From Burkholderiales bacterium (GTDB taxonomy: Bacteria > Pseudomonadota > Gammaproteobacteria > Burkholderiales > Burkholderiaceae_C): a stretch of 64,000 bases of DNA. A model generated the notes under the pieces. That model worked only from the letters and a program-made list of their open reading frames with translations, was not told where the DNA came from and did no database searches. Positions 1-10,961 of this stretch are shown one piece after another. Each line of letters begins with the position of its first letter. Position 1 is the stretch's first letter. Made by a program: the position numbers and the translations under genes. The stretch is taken from contig JAIOOS010000027.1 of NCBI GenBank assembly GCA_021414305.1, forward strand, positions 172,932-236,931, in the 5' to 3' direction.

Positions 1-1
1 C

Positions 2-808
2 AACCCGCTCGACCCCGAGGACGGCAAGCGCCAGTTCGAGCGCGCCCAGCGCAGCCAGCAGAAGGTGCAGGCGGCGCAGGCGCGGGTGGGCAATGCGCCC
101 GCTCCCGCGCCCGACATGGCGGGGATGCAGGCGCGCGCCCAGCAGCTCATGGCCAAGTGCGGCCAGGACCGCGAGTGCCTGATGCGCGAGGCCTCGGCGA
201 TGAGCGCGGCCCAGGCCGCCGGCGGCGATCGCGCGACCCAGGCTCGGCTGCAGGCCTACGGCCAGGCCGCCGCGGCCTGCGAACGGCAGCAGGGCAAGGC
301 GCGCGACGCCTGCCAGGCCGAGGCTCGGCGCAAAGCGGGCGGCGGCGAGGACGAGCCCGACGACGTGGTCGAGACGCCCTATCTGATGTTTACAGGCCGC
401 GCCGCCTGCCGCCTGGAAGCGACCGTGAAGATCGACAACCGCGTCGAAGGCAGCTTCAACGACGTGCAGGGCGTGGTGCCCTTCACCGAGACGACGCAGG
501 CGCAGCAGGCGCGCCGCGACGAGGTGCTGTGCCCGATGCTGCAGGTCGTGCTCGACCAGCGCAACGGGCGCCTGTGGACGCACGTGATGGCGGTCGATTC
601 CGCGAACGGCGTCAACGTGCGCAGCGAGAAGGGCCGCGCGCCGCAACGCAGCGAAGGACCGGTGTCGCTGCGCTGGATGGAAGCAGGCCCCTGGATCCAG
701 CAGCGCCTGAGCAACCTCAGCGCCGGCGGCGAAGACCGCGTCCAGGTGCCGGTCGCCGGTGGCGGCCAGGCCGAGGCGGTGCTGCGCTGGCGCTTCGAGC
801 CGCTCTGA
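2..808 (+). CDS. Hypothetical protein, 5' end cut by the window edge
   Basis: The reading frame is open from the first bases of the window, so the true start lies upstream; at least 268 residues are visible. I do not recognise the family. The visible part starts with a charged, Gln/Ala-rich stretch (ending in an APAPAP linker), continues with an Ala-rich region holding spaced Cys pairs (near KCGQDREC and ACERQQGKARDAC), and ends in a more globular part with a conserved-looking FTGRAACRLEATVKID segment. The Ala/Gln/Arg composition suggests helices in a secreted or periplasmic protein, but the N-terminus that would show a signal peptide is outside the window. It converges on the carboxylase gene across a short gap that contains a hairpin. 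Confidence 0.6.
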   Translation, partial: NPLDPEDGKRQFERAQRSQQKVQAAQARVGNAPAPAPDMAGMQARAQQLMAKCGQDRECLMREASAMSAAQAAGGDRATQARLQAYGQAAAACERQQGKARDACQAEARRKAGGGEDEPDDVVETPYLMFTGRAACRLEATVKIDNRVEGSFNDVQGVVPFTETTQAQQARRDEVLCPMLQVVLDQRNGRLWTHVMAVDSANGVNVRSEKGRAPQRSEGPVSLRWMEAGPWIQQRLSNLSAGGEDRVQVPVAGGGQAEAVLRWRFEPL

Positions 809-811
809 ACT

Positions 812-840
812 GCGGACCGTGGCCTGCCAGCCCGGTCCGC
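812..840. terminator. Candidate bidirectional terminator hairpin
   Basis: A perfect 8-bp inverted repeat (GCGGACCG at 812-819, CGGTCCGC at 833-840) with a 13-nt loop sits between two converging genes. It has no T-tract, so it is a candidate only. Confidence 0.4.
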
Positions 841-853
841 GCGCGCCGCCGGC

Positions 854-2386
<1,533 letters not shown>

Positions 2387-2401
2387 GAGCGTCCTTCTTC
2401 T

Positions 2402-3436
2402 TCAGGCGTGACCATTGTCCGCGTCCGGCTCGCCGGCAAAGGCGCGCAGCAGTCTCCGCGCCGCGACCGAGACCGGCAGCCGGCCGGCGTCGACGCCCTC
2501 CAGCATCGCCGGCAGCATGCGCTGCACCGCGGGGTGCGCGCGAAATCGCTCGGCGAGACCGGCGTCGACGCGCTCCCACAGCCAGGCGCGCGACTGCGTC
2601 TCGCGCCGCCGGGCGATCGCGCCGCTGGCGCTTCGCTCGGCGGCCCAGGCCGCCGCCGCCGCCCAGACCGCGCCGACCTGAGCGGCGTCGATCGCACTGG
2701 TCGCCAGCACGCGCGGCCGCCCGGCCGCGCCCTCGCGCGGGCTAGCCATCCGCATCGCCGATTCGAGCTGGCCGACCGCGCGCGCCGCCGCCGCCGGATC
2801 GAGGTCGGCCTTGTTCACGACCACCAGGTCGGCGAGCTCGAGCACGCCCTTCTTGATCGCCTGCAGGTCGTCGCCGGCGTTCGGCAGCTGCATCAGGATG
2901 AACAGGTCGGTCATGCCGGCGACCGCGGCCTCGCTCTGGCCGACGCCCACGGTCTCGACAACGACGAGGTCGTAGCCGGCGGCCTCGACCACCCGGATCG
3001 CCTCGCGCGTCGCCGCGGCCACGCCGCCGAGCGTGCCGCCGCTCGGGCTCGGCCGGACGAAAGCGCGTTCGTGCACCGAGAGCCGCTCCATGCGCGTCTT
3101 GTCGCCGAGGATCGAGCCGCCCGAGAGCTTCGAGCTCGGGTCGACCGCGAGCACCGCGACACGGTGACCCTGGGCTATCAACACGAGGCCGAGGGTCTCG
3201 ATGAAGGTCGACTTGCCGACCCCCGGAACGCCCGAGATGCCGACGCGCAAGGCCGGCGCGGCCGGCACCGGCAAGGCGGCGAGCAGCGCATCGGCGCGCT
3301 CGCGATGGTCGGCGCGGGTCGATTCGAGCAGGGTGATCGCCTTGGCGACTGCCCGGCGCTGGCGCTCGCCGCTGGCCGCCGAGACGTCGTCGCACAGGCT
3401 CTGGTCGGCGGCTGCCAGGGTCGCCATCGCGCTCAT
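2402..3436 (-). CDS. meaB: Methylmalonyl-CoA mutase-associated GTPase MeaB
   Basis: This G3E-family GTPase protects and reloads the B12 cofactor of methylmalonyl-CoA mutase. The 344-residue protein has the P-loop GVPGVGKS at residues 69-76, the switch-like VVETVGVGQSE segment and the NKAD guanine-specificity motif. It was formerly annotated as ArgK or LAO/AO transport kinase. It lies between the mutase gene (16 bp upstream) and pccB (15 bp downstream), the usual context for a mutase chaperone. Two in-frame ATGs (residues 1 and 4) could both serve as start; neither has a strong ribosome site. Confidence 0.93.
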   Translation of the reverse strand: MSAMATLAAADQSLCDDVSAASGERQRRAVAKAITLLESTRADHRERADALLAALPVPAAPALRVGISGVPGVGKSTFIETLGLVLIAQGHRVAVLAVDPSSKLSGGSILGDKTRMERLSVHERAFVRPSPSGGTLGGVAAATREAIRVVEAAGYDLVVVETVGVGQSEAAVAGMTDLFILMQLPNAGDDLQAIKKGVLELADLVVVNKADLDPAAAARAVGQLESAMRMASPREGAAGRPRVLATSAIDAAQVGAVWAAAAAWAAERSASGAIARRRETQSRAWLWERVDAGLAERFRAHPAVQRMLPAMLEGVDAGRLPVSVAARRLLRAFAGEPDADNGHA

Positions 3437-3452
3437 CGTCGCGCCGTCGCCT

Positions 3453-5612
3453 TCAATGCGCGGCGACCGCCTGGCGAATCTGCTCGAGGACGTCTTTGGC
3501 GCTCACCGGGATCGGCGTGCCCGGGCCGTAGATGCCCTTGACGCCGGCGTCGTAGAGAAAGGCGTAGTCCTGCTGTGGGATCACGCCGCCGACGAAGACG
3601 ACGATGTCGCCGCCGCCCTGCGCCTTCAGCGACTCGATGATCGCCGGCACCAGGGTCATGTGGCCGGCGGCGAGCGTCGAGACGCCGACCGCGTGGACGT
3701 CGTTCTCGATCGCCTGTCGCGCGCACTCCTCGGCGGTCTGGAACAGCGGGCCGATATCGACGTCGAAGCCGAGGTCGGCGAAGGCGCTGGCAACGACCTT
3801 GGCGCCGCGATCATGGCCGTCCTGGCCGAGCTTGGCGATCATCACCCGCGGCCGGCGCCCTTCTTCCTCGGCGAACTCGGCGATCTCGCGCTTGAGCTGG
3901 TCCCAGCCCTCGGCGCTATCGTAGGCCGCCGCGTAGACGCCGGAGACCTTCTGCGTGTCGGCGCGGTGCCGGCCCCAGGCCGCCTCGAGCGCATCGCTGA
4001 CCTCGCCGACCGTGGCGCGCAGCCGCATCGCCTTGATGGATAGGTCGAGCAGGTTGCCGGTGCCGGCCTTCGCGCTATCGGTGAGCGCCGCCAGCGCCGC
4101 GTTCACCGCGACGGAGTCGCGCGCCGCGCGCACCGCCTTCAGGCGCGCGACCTGGCTGTCGCGCACGGCGTGGTTGTCGATCGAGCGCGCGTCGATCTCG
4201 GCCTCTTCGTCGAGCTTGTACTTGTTGACGCCGACGATCGTGTCCTGGCCCGAATCGATTCGCGCCTGCTTCTCGGCGGCGCTCGCCTCGATCTTCAGCT
4301 TCGCCCAGCCGCTCTGCACCGCGTGGGTCATGCCGCCCATTGCCTCCACCTCCTCGATGATCGTCCAGGCGGTGTCGGCCATCTGCTGGGTCAGCGCCTC
4401 CATCGCATAGCTGCCGGCCCACGGGTCGACGATCGAGGTGATGTGCGTCTCTTCCTGGATCACGAGCTGGGTGTTGCGCGCGATCCGGGCGCTGAACTCG
4501 GTGGGCAGGGCGATCGCCTCGTCGAGCGCATTGGTGTGCAGGCTCTGCGTGCCGCCGAACACCGCGGCCATCGCCTCGATCGTGGTGCGCACGACGTTGT
4601 TGTACGGGTCCTGCGCGGTGAGCGACCAGCCCGAGGTCTGGCAGTGCGTGCGCAGCATCGAGCTCTTGGCCTGCTTCGGCTTGAACTCCTGCATGATCCG
4701 GTGCCACAGGCCCCGAGCGGCGCGCAGCTTGGCGATCTCGAGGTAGAAGTTCATCCCGATCGCCCAGAAGAAGCTGAGCCGGCCGGCGAAGGCGTCGACA
4801 TCCAGCCCCTTGGCGATGGCGGTGCGCACGTACTCGCGGCCGTCGGCCAGGGTCAGGGCGAGCTCGAGCGCCTGGTTCGCGCCGGCCTCCTGGATGTGAT
4901 AGCCCGAGATCGAGATCGAGTTGAACTTCGGCATGCGCGTGGCCGTGTACTCGATGATGTCGCCAACGATCCGCATGCTGGGCGCCGGCGGATAGATGTA
5001 GGTGTTCCTCACCATGAACTCTTTCAGGATGTCGTTCTGGATCGTTCCTGAAAGCTTGTCCTCGGCGACGCCCTGCTCCTCGGCGGCGACGATGTAGCCA
5101 GCGAGGATCGGCAGCACCGCGCCGTTCATCGTCATCGAGACGCTGACGGTGTCGAGCGGAATCCGGTCGAACAGGATCTTCATGTCCTCGACCGAATCGA
5201 TCGCCACGCCGGCCTTGCCGACGTCGCCGGTGACGCGCGGGTGGTCGCTGTCGTAGCCGCGGTGCGTCGCCAGGTCGAAGGCGACGCTGATGCCCTGCGC
5301 GCCGCCGGCGAGCGCCTGGCGGTAGAAAGCGTTCGACTGCTCGGCGGTCGAGAAGCCTGCGTACTGGCGGATCGTCCATGGCCGCACCGCATACATCGTC
5401 GCCTGCGGCCCGCGGATGTAGGGCGGGAAGCCGGGCAGCGTGTCGGTGGCAGGCAGGCCCTTCAGGTCGGCCGCGGTGTAGAGCGGCTTCACGACGATGC
5501 CCTCGGGCGTCTTCCAGGCGACGGCGTCGAGATCGCCGCCGGGCGCGGAACGCCGTGCGGCAGCACGCCAGGCGGCCAGCGCGGGGGAGTCGTCGTCGGC
5601 AGTAGTCGTCAT
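3453..5612 (-). CDS. scpA: Methylmalonyl-CoA mutase, single-chain
   Basis: This adenosylcobalamin-dependent mutase interconverts (R)-methylmalonyl-CoA and succinyl-CoA, feeding propionyl-CoA carbon into the TCA cycle. It has 719 residues, typical of the single-polypeptide type. The N-terminal TIM barrel includes an RPWTIRQYAGF-like substrate segment, and the C-terminal B12-binding domain carries the DxHxxG motif (DGHDRG, histidine near residue 600). I chose the ATG at 5612 because translation from there (MTTTADDD...) matches family N-termini; an upstream in-frame start would add a basic tail with no homology. It is the first gene of the mutase-meaB-pccB run and is transcribed divergently from folA across 62 bp with no recognisable promoter. 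Confidence 0.95.
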   Translation of the reverse strand: MTTTADDDSPALAAWRAAARRSAPGGDLDAVAWKTPEGIVVKPLYTAADLKGLPATDTLPGFPPYIRGPQATMYAVRPWTIRQYAGFSTAEQSNAFYRQALAGGAQGISVAFDLATHRGYDSDHPRVTGDVGKAGVAIDSVEDMKILFDRIPLDTVSVSMTMNGAVLPILAGYIVAAEEQGVAEDKLSGTIQNDILKEFMVRNTYIYPPAPSMRIVGDIIEYTATRMPKFNSISISGYHIQEAGANQALELALTLADGREYVRTAIAKGLDVDAFAGRLSFFWAIGMNFYLEIAKLRAARGLWHRIMQEFKPKQAKSSMLRTHCQTSGWSLTAQDPYNNVVRTTIEAMAAVFGGTQSLHTNALDEAIALPTEFSARIARNTQLVIQEETHITSIVDPWAGSYAMEALTQQMADTAWTIIEEVEAMGGMTHAVQSGWAKLKIEASAAEKQARIDSGQDTIVGVNKYKLDEEAEIDARSIDNHAVRDSQVARLKAVRAARDSVAVNAALAALTDSAKAGTGNLLDLSIKAMRLRATVGEVSDALEAAWGRHRADTQKVSGVYAAAYDSAEGWDQLKREIAEFAEEEGRRPRVMIAKLGQDGHDRGAKVVASAFADLGFDVDIGPLFQTAEECARQAIENDVHAVGVSTLAAGHMTLVPAIIESLKAQGGGDIVVFVGGVIPQQDYAFLYDAGVKGIYGPGTPIPVSAKDVLEQIRQAVAAH

Positions 5613-5674
5613 CGCTGGGCGGATCTCGCGGTGGAGACGGCGATTATCGCGGCGCGGCGGCGACAATCCCGGGC

Positions 5675-6178
5675 ATGCCCAAACCCCTGGTCAGCCTAAT
5701 CTCCTCGGTCGCGCGCGACGGTGGCATCGGCCGCGCCAACGATCTGCTGGTCCGACTGCCGGGCGACCTGCCGCGCTTCAAGCAGCTCACGATGGGCGCG
5801 CCGATCGTCATGGGCCGCAAGAACTGGGATTCGCTGCCCCGCCGCCCGTTGCCCGGCCGACGCAACATCGTCGTCACGCGCGACCCCGCGTGGCATGCCG
5901 ACGGCGCCGAACGCGCCGCTTCGCTCGAGGAAGGCCTGGCCCTCGCCGGCGACGTGCCGCGGGTCTTCGTGATCGGCGGCGCCGAGATCTTCGCCCTCGC
6001 CCTGCCGCTGGCCGACGAGCTCGAGCTGACCGAGATCGACGCCGAGTTTCCCGCCGACACCTTCTTTCCGCCGTGGAACCGGGCCGATTTCAGGCAGACT
6101 GCGCGCGAGGCGCACGCCACGCCGGAGGGCTTGCGCTACAGCTTCGCCACGTATCGAAGAAACGCATCGGGAGAGTAG
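5675..6178 (+). CDS. folA: Dihydrofolate reductase
   Basis: It reduces dihydrofolate to tetrahydrofolate with NADPH for thymidylate, purine and methionine synthesis. The 167-residue protein shows the family order: GGIGRANDLL Met20-loop region, PGDLPRFK with the catalytic acidic residue (D31), the MGRKNWDSLP NADPH-binding segment, RNIVVTRD, and the FVIGGAEIF motif. One oddity is that the Met20 loop lacks the usual Trp before the LP-x-D-L segment (LLVRLPGDL where most bacterial enzymes have PW-x-LP-x-DL). Thymidylate synthase, its frequent neighbour, is not in the window. The DUF4337 gene starts 2 bp downstream and may be cotranscribed. Confidence 0.92.
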   Translation: MPKPLVSLISSVARDGGIGRANDLLVRLPGDLPRFKQLTMGAPIVMGRKNWDSLPRRPLPGRRNIVVTRDPAWHADGAERAASLEEGLALAGDVPRVFVIGGAEIFALALPLADELELTEIDAEFPADTFFPPWNRADFRQTAREAHATPEGLRYSFATYRRNASGE

Positions 6179-6180
6179 GA

Positions 6181-6756
6181 ATGTCAGGCAAGGGCTTTCA
6201 CGTCCACGGTCCGCACGACCACGAGGTCGAGCATCAGTCGCACGCCGAGCCGCACGGGATGGCGGGGCGGCTCGCGGTAGCCACGGCGATCATCGCCACG
6301 GTGGGCGCGCTGTTCGCCTACATGGGCGGGCTGAAGCAGGTCAATGCCAGCCTGTACAAGAACGAGGCGGCGATCAAGAAGACCGACGCGGCCGACAAGT
6401 GGGCCTACTACCAGGCGAAGAACAACCGGCAGAACATCTCCGAGCTCGCGGTCGACCTCGTGCCCGACGGGCGCAAGGACTACTACCGCGGCGAGGCGGC
6501 GCGCTACAAGGCCGAGAAGGCCGAGGCGCAGAAGGAAGCCGAGAAGCTCGAGGCGGAGTCGAAGGAGTGGGACGAGAAGAGCGAGCACGAAATCCACGAG
6601 CACCATCGCTGGCAGCAGGCGACCACGGCGCTCTCGATCGCGATCGCCATGGCGGCGATCGCCCTGCTCACCCGGAGCCGCCGCCTGCAGATCGGCGTCT
6701 ACGGGCTGACGGCCATCGGTGTCGTGCTCGGCGTGCTCGCCGCGATCCACATCTGA
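6181..6756 (+). CDS. DUF4337 family membrane protein
   Basis: This 191-residue protein matches the DUF4337 family, whose function is not established. It has a His-rich start (residues 6-26), a membrane segment at about 31-48, a long charged Lys/Glu/Ala helix at about 95-140 that looks like a coiled coil, and two C-terminal membrane segments at about 148-188. The layout suggests a cytoplasmic or periplasmic coiled-coil arm anchored at both ends. I chose the ATG 2 bp after the folA stop; the same frame is open much further upstream, but only as antisense to other genes. It ends 3 bp from the converging PEP-CTERM gene. Confidence 0.8.
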   Translation: MSGKGFHVHGPHDHEVEHQSHAEPHGMAGRLAVATAIIATVGALFAYMGGLKQVNASLYKNEAAIKKTDAADKWAYYQAKNNRQNISELAVDLVPDGRKDYYRGEAARYKAEKAEAQKEAEKLEAESKEWDEKSEHEIHEHHRWQQATTALSIAIAMAAIALLTRSRRLQIGVYGLTAIGVVLGVLAAIHI

Positions 6757-6759
6757 GTC

Positions 6760-7446
6760 TTACGCGCGCGCCTTGAGGGCGCGGCGTCGCTGCAAGGCGA
6801 CCGCCATCGCGCCGAACAGGAACATCGCCCACGTCTCCGGCTCCGGCACCGGCGCGGCGACCGACGAGATGGCGCCGACCGCGTCGATGTCGGCACCGAC
6901 GGTCCCGCCGCTGCCCTGGCCGCCCTCGTTCGTGTCGTCGGTCAGCTTGACGAAGCGGAACTGATCGCTGATCCCCCAGCCGAAGCTGTCGATGTCGATG
7001 CCGCGGGTGGAGCCGAACACCTTGCCGACGTCTACCCAGACGATGCCGTCCTTGCTGATCCAGACGAAGGTGTCCTCGACGTCGGGGCCGACCTCGAAGA
7101 TCCAGAGGTCGTCCGCGGAGCTGCCGCTCCCGGTCAGGCGGTTGTCGACGAACTCGACGATCAGCGTGCCGCCGTCGCCGAGCGAGACGAACGAGCAGCT
7201 CGCGGTGCTGGCGCAGCTGTTGACGCCCGCGTAGTTCGGAGCGCCGAGCGAGTTGTCGGGCCCCTGGTGCGGCGCCGACGGGCCGGGGATGGGCGGCAGA
7301 TAGGAGGTGACCTTGTCGGCGAACGACGCGGCGCCGTCCGGAAACTCGACCCCGCCGATGATCTCGGCTTGCGCCGCTCCGCAGGCGAGCATGAGAGCGG
7401 ACCCGGCGGCGGCGGCCGCGAGCAGGCGACGAGCGAGTGTCTTCAT
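6760..7446 (-). CDS. PEP-CTERM sorting-domain exported protein
   Basis: This is a 228-residue secreted protein with a Sec signal peptide (about residues 1-27, ending AAQA) and a C-terminal PEP-CTERM tail: VPEPETWAMFLFG, a hydrophobic stretch, then a basic RRR cluster. Such tails are cut by an exosortase (EpsH family) and occur on surface or biofilm-matrix proteins. The body has Asp/Gly-rich beta segments (FEVGPDVEDTFVWISKDG, DQFRFVKLTDDTN) of a kind seen in extracellular domains, but I assign no catalytic role. A GGAG ribosome site lies 6 nt before the ATG. No exosortase gene is in the window, so processing must rely on a distant locus. Confidence 0.85.
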   Translation of the reverse strand: MKTLARRLLAAAAAGSALMLACGAAQAEIIGGVEFPDGAASFADKVTSYLPPIPGPSAPHQGPDNSLGAPNYAGVNSCASTASCSFVSLGDGGTLIVEFVDNRLTGSGSSADDLWIFEVGPDVEDTFVWISKDGIVWVDVGKVFGSTRGIDIDSFGWGISDQFRFVKLTDDTNEGGQGSGGTVGADIDAVGAISSVAAPVPEPETWAMFLFGAMAVALQRRRALKARA

Positions 7447-7514
7447 GGGATCTCCGGAGTTGGCGTCATTCGAGGGAACGAACCGAGACTAGGAGATGAG
7501 ACCGTGTCGCGGAG

Positions 7515-7530
7515 CCCCGCATTCGCGGGG
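7515..7530 (-). terminator. Candidate terminator of the glnA-glnL-glnG run
   Basis: A CCCCGC-ATTC-GCGGGG hairpin lies about 45 bp downstream of the glnG stop and upstream of the PEP-CTERM gene. It has no T-tract, so it is a moderate candidate. Confidence 0.35.
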
Positions 7531-7574
7531 TGGCTCGGGCCGCTGCGGCGCCGGCGCGAAGCCGGTCGCCGGCC

Positions 7575-9104
<1,530 letters not shown>

Positions 9105-9156
9105 GCGGACGGAGGCGCTGCGGATGGGAGCAAGGGGTGCGATCGCAAGGGGGTCA

Positions 9157-10263
9157 TCAGGCGAGAGGAATCACGATCTTGAAGACCGTGCGGCCGGGCT
9201 CGCTTTCGAATTCGACGGTGCCATGGTGTTGCTGGATGAATGTCTGCGCTAGCGTGAGTCCGAGTCCCGAGCCGCCCTCGCGGCCCGACACGAGCGGAAA
9301 GAAGACCCGCTCGCCCAACGCCTGGGGAACTCCCGGGCCGTTGTCCTCGATATGCAATTCCAGTGCCAGACGATAGCGTTGCTTGCCGAGGGTCATCTGC
9401 CGCGCAACGCGCGTGCGCAGGACGATCTTCGCGTCGCCGATCTCGATCCGTTCGGCGAGCGCCTCGGCGGCGTTGTGGGCGATGTTGAGCACCGCCTGGA
9501 TCAGCTGTTCGCGATCGCCGCGAAACTCGGGGATCGAGGTGTCGTAGTCGCGCTCGGTCGTGAGGCCGTTCGGGAACTCGGCGTCGATCAGCGCCCGCAC
9601 CCGCTCGCACACCTCGTGGATGTTGACGTTGCCGACGACGTGCGGCTTCCTGTGCGGCGCGAGCAGGCGATCGACCAGCGACTGCAGCCGGTCGGCCTCG
9701 TTGATGATGACCTGCGTGTATTCGGTGAGCGAGCGCGACTCGATCTCCATCTCCAGCAGCTGCGCCGCGCCGCGAATGCCGCCGAGCGGGTTCTTGATCT
9801 CGTGGGCGAGGTTCCTGATCAGCTCCTTGGTCGCCTGGGCCTGCTCGAGCGCCCGCTCCTCGCGCTCCTGGCGCGTCTGCTGCTCGATCTCGACGACCTC
9901 GAACACGACGTCGCGCGAGCTGTCGATCTGGTTGACGATGACCCGCACCGGCAACGTCTCGCCATGGGTCGCGCCGGGGCGCTTGAGCTGCGCGTCGAGC
10001 CGGCTGGTCGCGAACGCGTTGTTGCTGACGGCCGCCACGGTCGCCTGCAGCGTCTGCGCATCGGCGAACCAGTCGAACGCCGAGCTGCGCGACATGCTGC
10101 GGCGCGAGAGGCCGAGCGCGTTCTCGAACGACGAGTTGGCGAAGATGCATTCGCCCTCGGGCGTGACCACGGCGACCATCGTCGCCAGCAGGTCCAGCGC
10201 GGCGTAGCTTGCCGCTTCTTCGGCGCGAGGGGCCCGGGCGGCAGGCGGGCCGGCGGCGGTCAC
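9157..10263 (-). CDS. glnL: Nitrogen regulation sensor kinase NtrB (NR-II)
   Basis: This cytoplasmic histidine kinase/phosphatase passes the PII nitrogen signal to NtrC. The 368 residues hold an N-terminal PAS domain (about 20-125), the dimerisation H-box LAHEIKNPLGG with the phospho-accepting His near 154, an N-box region (NIAHNAAEA) and the EDNGPGVP ATP-binding motif. No membrane segments are seen, as expected for NtrB. The start is a GTG sharing the 4-bp GTGA with the stop of the preceding small gene, which implies translational coupling. Confidence 0.95.
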   Translation of the reverse strand: MTAAGPPAARAPRAEEAASYAALDLLATMVAVVTPEGECIFANSSFENALGLSRRSMSRSSAFDWFADAQTLQATVAAVSNNAFATSRLDAQLKRPGATHGETLPVRVIVNQIDSSRDVVFEVVEIEQQTRQEREERALEQAQATKELIRNLAHEIKNPLGGIRGAAQLLEMEIESRSLTEYTQVIINEADRLQSLVDRLLAPHRKPHVVGNVNIHEVCERVRALIDAEFPNGLTTERDYDTSIPEFRGDREQLIQAVLNIAHNAAEALAERIEIGDAKIVLRTRVARQMTLGKQRYRLALELHIEDNGPGVPQALGERVFFPLVSGREGGSGLGLTLAQTFIQQHHGTVEFESEPGRTVFKIVIPLA

Positions 10264-10790
10264 AACGGCAGGACGGGCGCGGCCGGCAGCTTCTGGAGCT
10301 CGCGCCGGATCGCGGCGATGTCGGCTTCCTTCCGGGCGATCGAGGCGCTGAGCTGCGCCACCCGGTCGACGTACTTCTGGTAGTTCTGCTCGTTGCCCAG
10401 GCGCTCGGGCTGGCCGTTGTTGAATTCCTTCTTCAGGACCGCCAGGCGCTCTTCCTCGGTCTTGAGCTCGCTCTCGAGAATGCGCCGGGCGTCGCTGTCG
10501 CGGGCCCGCTGCGCCGCGGGATCGACCCGCGCCGCGCCGCTGCCGGCGGTGGCGGCGGGAACGGCGGTGCCCGAGGGGCGCGGCTTCGTCATCTGGATCA
10601 CCGTGACCGGCGCGCCTTCGAGCTTCTTGCAGCCGAGCTTCTCGGCCTCCTTGGCGGAAATCGTGTTCTTGTAGTCGTTGTTCGGGCAGCGGTAGGTCAC
10701 CGTGCCTTCATCGGCCGCCAGCGCACCGCTGCCGGCGCCGCAGGCGAGCGCAAGGATCAGGACGCGGGGATTCGTGAAGGGCAGTCTCAT
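10260..10790 (-). CDS. Exported DUF4124-like protein with coiled coil
   Basis: This 176-residue protein lies between glnA and glnL. It has a signal peptide (about 1-25, cleavage near ALAADE), a short domain resembling DUF4124 with two Cys (TYRCPNNDY... LGCKKLEGAP), a Pro/Ala linker, and a C-terminal Glu/Lys/Arg-rich helix (about 95-170) likely to form a coiled coil. The function is unknown. Its 4-bp overlap with glnL points to cotranscription with the nitrogen regulators. Assignment to DUF4124 is tentative because the match covers only about 45 residues. Confidence 0.75.
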   Translation of the reverse strand: MRLPFTNPRVLILALACGAGSGALAADEGTVTYRCPNNDYKNTISAKEAEKLGCKKLEGAPVTVIQMTKPRPSGTAVPAATAGSGAARVDPAAQRARDSDARRILESELKTEEERLAVLKKEFNNGQPERLGNEQNYQKYVDRVAQLSASIARKEADIAAIRRELQKLPAAPVLPL

Positions 10791-10850
10791 GTCGTCGTCT
10801 CCAGCCCGTTCAACGCGCGCCAGGTGCTCGCGCCGACAGGCCGGACCCGA

Positions 10851-10923
10851 TTGTCACGCAGCGAGCGGCTTCGCCAGAAGGACGGCGGGGACGGCCCTGC
10901 CGTCCCCTGCCCTTTGTCACGCA
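10851..10923. repeat. 10-bp direct repeat flanking a strong hairpin
   Basis: TTGTCACGCA occurs at 10851-10860 and again at 10914-10923, on either side of the hairpin at 10887-10907, in the gap between glnA and the next gene. Confidence 0.6.
10887..10907 (-). terminator. Strong hairpin downstream of glnA
   Basis: A perfect 9-bp stem (GGGGACGGC / GCCGTCCCC) with a 3-nt loop lies 55-75 bp after the glnA stop. It probably attenuates transcription between glnA and the downstream glnL-glnG genes, as known for the glnA-glnL gap in enteric bacteria. No T-run follows, so termination may be partial. Confidence 0.55.
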
Positions 10924-10961
10924 ATCCTCGTCCGGCGGGCTGGCCCTGCCGGGTCGATCGC

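Noticed and set aside
5613..5674. Cobalamin riboswitch before the mutase gene
   Set aside because: The 62-bp gap is far too short for a B12 riboswitch and contains no B12-box-like sequence.
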